From an uncultured Oscillospiraceae bacterium (GTDB lineage: Bacteria; Bacillota; Clostridia; Oscillospirales; Acutalibacteraceae), in assembly GCA_900549055.1 (NCBI GenBank), contig URNB01000063.1, positions 1 through 12,201 of the forward strand: a stretch of DNA of 12,201 bases, read 5' to 3'. This document shows, piece by piece, positions 6,857-12,201 of the stretch. The notes under the pieces are model-generated. The model did not search any database. It had not been told where the DNA came from and saw nothing but the letters and a program-made list of their open reading frames with translations. Numbering within the stretch: position 1 is the first letter of the stretch; the number at the start of each line of letters is the position of its first letter. The translations under genes and the position numbers were made by a program.

Positions 6857-7726
6857 ATGGGCTTATCAACGGTGAAATTCCAAAAAACACTAAAATCGTA
6901 CCTTTTCATAACATTAGGCTCAATTCTAATGTCTGTAGGGATCTATTTCTTTAAATTTCCCAATAATTTTTCAACAGGCGGAGTCAGCGCTTTGTCTTTA
7001 ATACTGTCTTCGTTAGTGCCGCAGGTTACTCCAAGTGAATATATGCTTGTGACAAATATTATTCTGCTTTTTGCAGGGGTGGCAGTATTCGGGAAAAAAT
7101 TCGCTTTCAAAACAATTTATTGCAGTATGATCCTATCGCTGTTTACATTGCTGTTTGAAAAAATCATACCGCTGACACATACTGTAACGAGCGAAAAAAT
7201 GCTCGAACTGATTTTTGCAATCGGATTAACGGCAGTGGGCAGCGCAATGATATTCAATGAATATGCAAGCTCAGGCGGCACTGATATAATTGCAATGATT
7301 TTAAAAAAATATACGAATTTAAATATCGGTAAAGCCTTGTTTTGCGCGGATTTTGTTTTAGCGGGCGCAAGCATATTTGTTTTTAATATCGAAACCGGAT
7401 TATTTTCGCTTTTAGGACTTTTACTCAAAGCGTTTGTTGTGGACGCGGTGATTGACGGCATCAACTTAAATAAGTGCTTCATTATAGTTACAAGTAAAAA
7501 CAAAGAGGTCTGCGACTTTATAAATACCGTTCTCAAAAGAGGCGCAACAATTTCGGAATGTAAGGGTTCGTTTACGGATGCTAACAAGACTATGATCGTT
7601 ACGGTTTTAAAGCGAAATCAGGCAAAGCTTTTAAAGCAATACATAAAGGAAATAGATATGCATGCTTTTACTCTAATACTTAATTCAAGCGACGTTTTGG
7701 GCAAGGGGTTCAGGAACGTTTTGTGA
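6857..7726 (+). CDS. YitT-family (DUF161/DUF2179) integral membrane protein
   Basis: Membrane protein of 289 residues, function unknown in general. About five to six hydrophobic segments (roughly 13-32, 62-79, 86-102, 115-134, 158-178, 181-198) make up the YitT membrane domain, with the family signatures FSTGGVSALSLIL near 38-50 and SGGTDIIAMILKK near 139-151. A soluble DUF2179 domain follows (about 205-289), ending in the characteristic SSDVLGKGF. The start is weakly supported: AGGGAG at 6837-6842 is 14 bases from ATG 6857, longer than ideal. The gene ends where the frame of the next gene begins. It may export or sense a metabolite of the pathway, but nothing in the sequence shows this, and family members are found in many unrelated contexts. 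Base composition is AT-rich like the preceding gene. Confidence 0.9.
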   Translation: MGLSTVKFQKTLKSYLFITLGSILMSVGIYFFKFPNNFSTGGVSALSLILSSLVPQVTPSEYMLVTNIILLFAGVAVFGKKFAFKTIYCSMILSLFTLLFEKIIPLTHTVTSEKMLELIFAIGLTAVGSAMIFNEYASSGGTDIIAMILKKYTNLNIGKALFCADFVLAGASIFVFNIETGLFSLLGLLLKAFVVDAVIDGINLNKCFIIVTSKNKEVCDFINTVLKRGATISECKGSFTDANKTMIVTVLKRNQAKLLKQYIKEIDMHAFTLILNSSDVLGKGFRNVL

Positions 7727-7758
7727 AATTAAAATTGAAATATAAGCGAGAGATGAAA

Positions 7759-8673
7759 ATGAACTTTAACGACAAGGAAAAAATAATTCAATTAACGTCT
7801 TTATGGAAAGGTGAAAGACTGCCAGACGGCAGACCAAAGGTAGAGGACAAATATCTTGACGCGCTTTACGGTATGACGCTTGAAGAGGTGTGGAAGCCGA
7901 TTTTCGTATTGGGCTACGAGCACCAGTTTGTAGGCGGCGGGGAAAACCCGCTTAACACCCTGCACGACGACGGCAGAAAGTTAGTCGGCAGAGCCGTTAC
8001 CTGTACCTACTGCCCGACCCGTCCCGATTTACACGATGTGCAGTTTGCCAGAGGTGCTGAGGACGGCTTGCAGGGAAACTATAACCAGTGGGTAATAGAC
8101 CACCTATATGAGCGCGACGTTGTGGTTTGCGATATGTACGATAAAATATACAAGGGCACGTTTTTGGGCGGCAACCTTACAACGGCGCTGCACAACCGCA
8201 CCAAAACAGGCGGCGCGGTAATATGGGGCGGCATAAGGGATGTTGAGCAGATGAAAAAGGTGCCCGACGTTCAGGTTTATTACAGGGGAATTGATCCCAC
8301 GCCCATACGCGAATTTGTTATGAAGGACTGGAACGATATAACCAATTTCGGCGGTGCGGTATGCCTGCCGGGCGATATTGTCTTCGGTGCGGGCGGCGGC
8401 GTGCTGTTTATACCCGCCCACCTTGTGGCGGACGTTGTTGAGGGAGCGGCTAAGACCCATGTTAAGGATGATTTCGGCTTTGAAATGATTTGTCAGGGCA
8501 AATTCACAACCGCCCAGATAGATAAAAACACCTGGACGGAAGAAATGCTTGATATGCTGCTCGACTGGATAAAGACCGACCCGCGCGGCGAGGAATACCG
8601 TGACCTTGACTGGTCAAAGGAGTATGATTTAGCCCGCAACGGCGACCCGAACGATACCCAGACAGCGTTGTAA
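7759..8673 (+). CDS. Long RraA-like family protein, putative 2-keto acid aldolase
   Basis: Soluble protein of 304 residues in the RraA/HMG-CHA aldolase superfamily. The core (about 75-230) contains the signature N139-x20-R160-D161 (GGN...WGGIRD), which matches the D-x20-R-D metal/substrate motif of class II HMG/CHA aldolases except for Asn in place of Asp. A later block, LPGDIVFGAGGGVLFIPAH (204-222), corresponds to the PGDxVxADxDGVxxxP block of the family but without its acidic residues. Extra N-terminal (about 75) and C-terminal (about 70) parts make it far longer than RraA (about 160-210). The frame is open from a GTG at 7723 overlapping the YitT stop, but ATG 7759 has GAGAG 6 bases upstream. 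Together with the dehydratase, the likely job is cleavage of a 2-keto-3-deoxy acid to pyruvate and an aldehyde. Regulation of RNase E, as for true RraA, is improbable. Confidence 0.82.
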   Translation: MNFNDKEKIIQLTSLWKGERLPDGRPKVEDKYLDALYGMTLEEVWKPIFVLGYEHQFVGGGENPLNTLHDDGRKLVGRAVTCTYCPTRPDLHDVQFARGAEDGLQGNYNQWVIDHLYERDVVVCDMYDKIYKGTFLGGNLTTALHNRTKTGGAVIWGGIRDVEQMKKVPDVQVYYRGIDPTPIREFVMKDWNDITNFGGAVCLPGDIVFGAGGGVLFIPAHLVADVVEGAAKTHVKDDFGFEMICQGKFTTAQIDKNTWTEEMLDMLLDWIKTDPRGEEYRDLDWSKEYDLARNGDPNDTQTAL

Positions 8674-8687
8674 TTGAGGTGAAAATT

Positions 8688-9425
8688 ATGTCAAACAGAA
8701 AACGCGTGCTTGTAACAGGCTCGTCAAGAGGCATTGGCAGAGCAATAGCAATAAGGCTTGCGAAGGACGGCTATGAGGTGATAGTCCACTGCGCGGGAAA
8801 CACCGAAAAGGCAGAGGAAACAAAGCGGATAATCGAAGAAAACGGCGGCAAAGCCGAGGTTATTAAGGCTGACCTTTGCGAAACGTCGGAAACCGCGCTT
8901 TTAGCCGAAAAAATGGGCGATATTGACGTGCTTGTGCTTAACGCCTCACTCCAGTACAGAAATCACTGGGACGAAATACCGCTCAGTGAGGTTTATGAGC
9001 AGTTAAACTGCAATTTTGTGTCATCCTTAATGCTTATACAGGCGGCAGTGCCTAATATGAAGAAAAAGGGCTGGGGCAGAATTGTAACCGTCGGTTCGGT
9101 ACAGGAGGCAAAGCCCCACCCCGATATGCTTATATACTCCGCAAGCAAGGCGGCGCAGACCAATATGGTAAAATCGCTGTCGCTCCAGTTAGCACCGTTC
9201 GGTATAACGGTCAACAATATGGCGCCCGGCGTTATTTATACCGACCGCAATGTTGAGGCGCTATCGGATCCCGAATACGCCAAAAAGGTGACCGACAGTA
9301 TTCCCGTAGGCTTTTACGGCGAGCCCGATGACTGCGCGGGCACGGTAAGCCTTTTATGCTCGGATGAGGGACGGTATATAACGGGGCAGAGCATTTATGT
9401 TGACGGGGGAAAAAGCGTGCAATGA
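8688..9425 (+). CDS. Short-chain dehydrogenase/reductase (classical SDR)
   Basis: NAD(P)-dependent oxidoreductase of 245 residues, the usual size for the classical group. The cofactor motif TGSSRGIG is at 10-17, the structural N85 lies in LVLNAS (NAS replacing NAG), and the catalytic set is S137 in VGSVQE, Y150 and K154 in YSASK. PGVIYTDRN and the C-terminal SIYVDGGKSVQ are typical of FabG or gluconate 5-dehydrogenase-like members. GAGG at 8676-8679 is 8 bases before ATG 8688; the GTG at 8679 overlaps that site and is rejected. It follows the RraA-like gene by 14 bp and shares its GC-rich, GGC-heavy composition. It probably interconverts a hydroxyl and a keto group on the sugar or sugar acid that feeds the dehydratase. 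A fatty-acid role is unlikely in this context. Last gene of the run. Confidence 0.9.
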   Translation: MSNRKRVLVTGSSRGIGRAIAIRLAKDGYEVIVHCAGNTEKAEETKRIIEENGGKAEVIKADLCETSETALLAEKMGDIDVLVLNASLQYRNHWDEIPLSEVYEQLNCNFVSSLMLIQAAVPNMKKKGWGRIVTVGSVQEAKPHPDMLIYSASKAAQTNMVKSLSLQLAPFGITVNNMAPGVIYTDRNVEALSDPEYAKKVTDSIPVGFYGEPDDCAGTVSLLCSDEGRYITGQSIYVDGGKSVQ

Positions 9426-9770
9426 AAACGGTTTTTGGGGCAAAGCGGATATGTTTTAAAAAGCGGCAATACCGAAATTATAACATACCCAATCATTACG
9501 ATATGTTTCTGTCCAACTCCGAAGATCCGCTTTTGTTTTCAAAAAATATTAAGGGGGCTTGTTATAGAGTTTAAAAAAGAGTATCTGTTTTTATAACATT
9601 TGTGATGTCAAAAGCTTAAAATACCGTTTGTAACCGTTTTGTTTGAAAATCACAAAGTATAGCTGATAAAAAGCGTCAATCAGAGCCGTTATAATGTATC
9701 AGTCTTCAAAAAAGGTGCATTTATTCGGTGCAATATTACTAAAATATATGCACTTTTATTTTCAAATAAT
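9426..9770. other. Gene-free stretch downstream of the SDR gene
   Basis: About 345 bp with no supported gene, AT-rich beyond 9535. An inverted repeat, AAAGCGGAT (9442-9450) and ATCCGCTTT (9525-9533), with the right arm followed by TTGTTTTC, may end the operon, though its loop of 74 bases is long. ATATGTTT occurs twice (9449-9456, 9501-9508). A TATAAT at 9690-9695 has no matching -35, and lies between CTGATA and TATCAG arms (9663-9668, 9697-9702). No RNA gene or riboswitch was recognised. Confidence 0.4.
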
Positions 9771-9771
9771 G

Positions 9772-9780
9772 TGTTATAAT
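9772..9780 (+). promoter_or_regulatory. Promoter (extended -10) for the lipoprotein gene
   Basis: TGTTATAAT is an extended -10 identical to that at 2242-2250 before the dehydratase operon. No good -35 is seen 17 bp upstream (9752-9757, ACTTTT). It would give a leader of about 55 bases. The sharing of the same nonamer and weak -35 could mean common control, but the TAATATAGTT repeats are not found here. Confidence 0.55.
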
Positions 9781-9840
9781 TATTAAGTAGTTTCTATAAC
9801 AATCCAATCTTTAAGGCTTATAAAAGTTAGGAGTATGATT

Positions 9841-11277
9841 ATGAATAAGAAAATTATCAGATTATTGTCGCTTATACTTGCGGTATTCCTGTGCTTATCC
9901 GCAGTCGGCTGCGACAAAGGCAAAGAAGTTGACAATACAGCCTCCGACAACGGCGGGGAGCTTGATATGGCAGATCTCGACGATATTGACATTTCCCTTG
10001 ACGGTACGGTTTCCGACGACGGAACATCAGGCGGCTCCGGCGGCAGCAAAAATCCGGTGAAAGAAATTAACGCAAAGGACAGACTTTCGGTATTTGGTAA
10101 CATACCTAAAAAGCTGAGGGGAACAAGCGTCACCTTCGCGCATTGGGGCGATGAAGGCGGCGAGGAATATGTTAAGGTTGCAAAGGAATTCACAAAGCTT
10201 ACCGGCATTAACGTTAAGTGGGAGCTTTACAACGAACGTAAATACGCCGCAGACATTGCAATTAAGATTGCTTCCAATAAGGGACCTGACATTATAGTGC
10301 TCTGCGATTCGATTCCTCAAATATTTAAGGTTGCACAGCCTCTTACCTCAATATTTGATATAAATGACGGCTTCTGGGATCCCAGAGTAACCAAGGCAAC
10401 CTCTTTTAACGGCAAGGCTTATTTCGTAAATTCCTATTATTCGCCTTATGCGCCTACAACTCCGATTGTAGTTTACAACAAAAAGATATTCAACGATAAC
10501 GGACTTACGTCACCTGTTGATTATATAAATCAGAATAACTGGACATGGGAGACCTTTAAGCAATGTATGCTTGACGCTAAAAAGCTTGGCTTCTACGGCG
10601 GCGTTTTGGATCCGAGAGATATGGCGCTTACTATGGGACCTGTATTTATGACCTATAATTCCGCAACGAGCCGTGTTGAAAGAGTGAAAAACAACGACGC
10701 TATCCTTAAATCCATGAAATTCTTTGCAGAATGCAAAGCAGAGGGTCTTGTAGGCAACTACTATATAGCACAGTGGCCGGCAGGCAATATTGCAATGCTT
10801 ACAACCGACCACTATGCGCTTAAACGAAACGGTTACTTAAAGGATATGAAAGCAAGCGATTACGGCGCAGTAAAAATGCCTACCTCATACGGCGGTGTAC
10901 CCTGCAACTATTCAGGCTCCTCTTGCCGTGCATACGGTATTGCACAGAAGGCAAAGAATGTTGAGGGAGCATATTACTTCCTGCGTTACTTCCTTGATGT
11001 TGATAACTGCAACAATGCAACAAATATCTTCGGAAACAAAGAAATGCAGAAGTTCTATACACAGGAAGTTTTAGCGAATTACAAAAATCAAAATTATAAT
11101 ATGAGTATTTTAAAGGGTCCGCTTTTACTCGTAAATCATGAATGGCCGCACACCGACAGCTTTAAGGAGCTGTACAGCTCTTCCTCTGAGCAAATGGCGG
11201 TTGCACTTTCAAAGGTTGACAACGTATTTGACGGCGCGGTTACAGAGTCGAATAAGGTGCTTGACGGTTTAAAATAA
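9841..11277 (+). CDS. ABC-transporter extracellular solute-binding lipoprotein (family 1, sugar type)
   Basis: Lipoprotein of 478 residues, probably anchored to the outer face of the cell membrane and binding an oligosaccharide or sugar derivative for import. The signal peptide (KK then a hydrophobic run to residue 20) ends in the lipobox AVGC, making C24 the lipidated Cys. A long acidic, Gly/Ser-rich linker follows (25-80, with DMADLDDIDISLD and GTSGGSGGS). The binding domain begins near residue 95 (TSVTFAHWGDEGGEEYVKVA) and has family features such as IVVYNKKIFNDNG and NWTWETFKQCML. AGGAG at 9829-9833 is 7 bases before ATG 9841 but only 1 base before ATG 9835, so 9841 is the start. It has its own promoter and terminator, so it is a single-gene unit. 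No permease or ATPase gene is in the window. Codon usage and position suggest, but do not prove, that it serves the upstream pathway. Confidence 0.9.
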   Translation: MNKKIIRLLSLILAVFLCLSAVGCDKGKEVDNTASDNGGELDMADLDDIDISLDGTVSDDGTSGGSGGSKNPVKEINAKDRLSVFGNIPKKLRGTSVTFAHWGDEGGEEYVKVAKEFTKLTGINVKWELYNERKYAADIAIKIASNKGPDIIVLCDSIPQIFKVAQPLTSIFDINDGFWDPRVTKATSFNGKAYFVNSYYSPYAPTTPIVVYNKKIFNDNGLTSPVDYINQNNWTWETFKQCMLDAKKLGFYGGVLDPRDMALTMGPVFMTYNSATSRVERVKNNDAILKSMKFFAECKAEGLVGNYYIAQWPAGNIAMLTTDHYALKRNGYLKDMKASDYGAVKMPTSYGGVPCNYSGSSCRAYGIAQKAKNVEGAYYFLRYFLDVDNCNNATNIFGNKEMQKFYTQEVLANYKNQNYNMSILKGPLLLVNHEWPHTDSFKELYSSSSEQMAVALSKVDNVFDGAVTESNKVLDGLK

Positions 11278-11297
11278 ATTATTGTTCAATCTGATTT

Positions 11298-11339
11298 GGG
11301 GCAAAGCCTTAGAAGCTGCGTTTCTTAATAGCTTTGCCC
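11298..11339 (+). terminator. Hairpin terminator after the lipoprotein gene
   Basis: GGGCAAAGC (11299-11307) pairs perfectly with GCTTTGCCC (11331-11339), and the stem continues imperfectly inside (TTAGAA with TTCTTAA). It begins 21 bases after the stop codon. The T tract after it is weak (TATTCGGTTTAATTT), so it is a probable but not ideal intrinsic terminator. Confidence 0.65.
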
Positions 11340-11426
11340 TATTCGGTTTAATTTCGCTTACGGTTTTCTTTCCTTTGCGGAATATTCGAAAGACGACTGT
11401 TTTGTGTTTATTTGAAGAATTGATAA

Positions 11427-11631
11427 TTATAATGAAAGTCGAATGTTGAAAGCTTTAAAAAGCTTTCAACAAGCCGATTTTATCGGCTTAACAAAATTGT
11501 TTTGCAATTTTGTGTTGAGTTCATTGTAATGAATACAGACAAATTTTCCTTGAAAATTTGATGCCAAATCAAAGATTTGGCGCAGAAATAACACATATAT
11601 GCGTTATTTCTACATTCTATAGTCATTATAA
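11427..11631. repeat. Seven-hairpin palindromic element with imperfect outer inverted arms (MITE-like or structured RNA)
   Basis: Seven unrelated perfect stems are tiled almost without gaps: 11445-11470 (12 bp, 2-base centre), 11471-11489 (8 bp, loop TTT), 11491-11513 (9 bp, loop TTTTG), 11520-11533 (6 bp, loop GT), 11540-11560 (9 bp, loop CTT), 11563-11581 (8 bp, loop AAA) and 11584-11611 (9 bp, with an inner CATATATG palindrome). The whole is bounded by inverted arms 11427-11451 and 11607-11631, matching at 20 of 25 positions (TTATAATGA, then GAATGT, then GAAA in both). Each arm carries TATAAT reading into the element. It lies between the terminator of one gene and the ribosome site of the next. 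It has no coding content. It could be a non-autonomous mobile palindromic repeat or a folded leader RNA of the next gene. The structure is certain; the nature is open. Confidence 0.8.
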
Positions 11632-11649
11632 CAAAACTCTCTGTTATTC

Positions 11650-11657
11650 AAAGGAGG
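11650..11657 (+). promoter_or_regulatory. Strong ribosome binding site deciding a TTG start
   Basis: AAAGGAGG is a near-full Shine-Dalgarno match. The TTG at 11666 is 8 bases after it. The GTG at 11661 is closer but runs into a stop after two codons, so TTG is the only working start that yields the long frame. Confidence 0.85.
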
Positions 11658-11665
11658 AAAGTGGT

Positions 11666-12201
11666 TTGAAAAGACTATTATCAGCATTATCAGCAAGTGT
11701 GTTACTTGTAACAGCGATTATTTCAACCCCGTTTGTTGCGGCTGTAAATAATAATCCGACCGCAACCGACAGAGCAATCGATTTGTCAAAATCGGATTTG
11801 TTGATTAAAAGTGATACTGCTATGACATACGATACCGTAGGCGGAATATTAAAGCTTTCCGTACAACAGTGGTATGGGAGTAATAAGCCGATACGGGCAG
11901 TCGGCAGTACGTCAACATGGTGCAAAGAGATAGGCTTAAAGTATGCCGACGGCGCTTTGGTAAGGCTCGAAAGCGGCAAAAGATATGCGGTGACATTGAA
12001 TTATAAGATCGTCAATAATAACGGAAACGCCAGTGCTACAAATCATCTGCTGCAGGTTGCCATCGGTTATGACGGTAACGGATCATCAACCTCTACAGGC
12101 GCATTTTATGTTGCCGCCGTTAAAAATCACGCAAAAGCCGATAAGGGAAACAGCTATTATCTCAATGCCGAAATAGCGGGAAACGGTAAGCCGCTCAGAA
12201 T
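11666..12201 (+). CDS. Secreted protein, N-terminal part (C-terminus outside window); function unknown
   Basis: The frame starts at TTG 11666 and stays open to the window edge, giving 178 visible residues. The first 26 form a clear signal peptide: KR, a hydrophobic stretch LLSALSASVLLVTAIIS, then TPFVAA with cleavage likely after A26. The mature part is rich in Asn, Ser, Gly and Thr and shows alternating beta-strand patterns such as RLESGKRYAVTLNYKIVNNNG and HLLQVAIGYDGNG. This recalls the jelly-roll domains of carbohydrate-binding or surface proteins, but no specific family is recognised. No sortase, dockerin or catalytic motif is visible in the part present. It is preceded by the seven-hairpin element, which would lie in its leader if transcription starts upstream of it, for instance at TATAAT 11428-11433. 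A large cell-surface or polysaccharide-acting protein is the best guess. Confidence 0.8.
   Translation, partial: MKRLLSALSASVLLVTAIISTPFVAAVNNNPTATDRAIDLSKSDLLIKSDTAMTYDTVGGILKLSVQQWYGSNKPIRAVGSTSTWCKEIGLKYADGALVRLESGKRYAVTLNYKIVNNNGNASATNHLLQVAIGYDGNGSSTSTGAFYVAAVKNHAKADKGNSYYLNAEIAGNGKPLR

Noticed and set aside
9442..9533. Intrinsic terminator after the SDR gene
   Set aside because: The 9-bp stem is real, but a 74-base loop is too long for a standard terminator; noted only as part of the gene-free stretch.
9422..9574. 50-codon frame overlapping the SDR stop as ATGA
   Set aside because: The overlap suggests coupling, but there is no well-placed Shine-Dalgarno, the peptide is not recognisable, and an inverted repeat runs through it.
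11445..11611. CRISPR-like array
   Set aside because: The units are hairpins with different sequences; there is no constant repeat with variable spacers and no cas gene.
11644..11979. Minus-strand 111-codon frame opposite the secreted protein
   Set aside because: It is a shadow of the plus-strand gene, which has a strong ribosome site and a signal peptide.

Overview
The window looks like a piece of a gut-type Gram-positive (Clostridia-like) genome. Shine-Dalgarno sites are strong, and TTG or GTG starts are used for the AraC regulator, the esterase and the last secreted protein. A lipoprotein ABC sugar-binding protein and a YitT-family membrane protein are present, no outer-membrane gene is seen, and base composition is moderate and uneven. 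The taxonomic call is an inference from style; there is no rRNA or marker gene in the window.

Layout. 1-1153: right part of an IS256-family insertion sequence whose transposase lacks the usual catalytic glutamate. 1154-1303: short gene-free junction with two sequences that resemble IS3-type ends. 1304-2173 (-): AraC-family regulator. 2174-2309: divergent control region with a 10-bp direct repeat at 21-bp spacing and an extended -10 promoter. 2310-9425 (+): seven genes in one direction with mostly tight spacing: enolase-superfamily sugar-acid dehydratase, GH13 glycosidase, alpha/beta-hydrolase esterase, beta-lactamase-fold serine hydrolase, YitT membrane protein, long RraA-like putative aldolase, SDR oxidoreductase. 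9426-9840: gene-free, ending in a second extended -10 promoter. 9841-11277 (+): lipoprotein sugar-binding protein, followed by a hairpin terminator. 11427-11631: a compact 205-bp element of seven consecutive hairpins between imperfect outer inverted arms. 11666-end (+): N-terminus of a secreted protein starting with TTG, cut by the window edge.

How the genes may work together (inference). The regulator probably senses a sugar or sugar acid and activates the divergent operon through the direct repeats. GH13 and the esterase would release and deacylate a glycoside inside the cell. The SDR would oxidise or reduce the sugar or sugar acid. The enolase-superfamily enzyme would dehydrate an aldonate-type acid to a 2-keto-3-deoxy acid, and the RraA-like protein would cleave it to pyruvate or a similar 2-keto acid plus an aldehyde. 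The beta-lactamase-fold and YitT genes sit in the middle, are visibly more AT-rich, and may be later insertions. The lipoprotein could bring in the substrate, but no permease genes are in the window.

The observations most worth a second look are the seven-hairpin element (11427-11631), the 21-bp-spaced AraC operator, the dead-looking transposase, and the dehydratase/GH13/RraA/SDR gene set as a possible uncharacterised glycoside or sugar-acid pathway.
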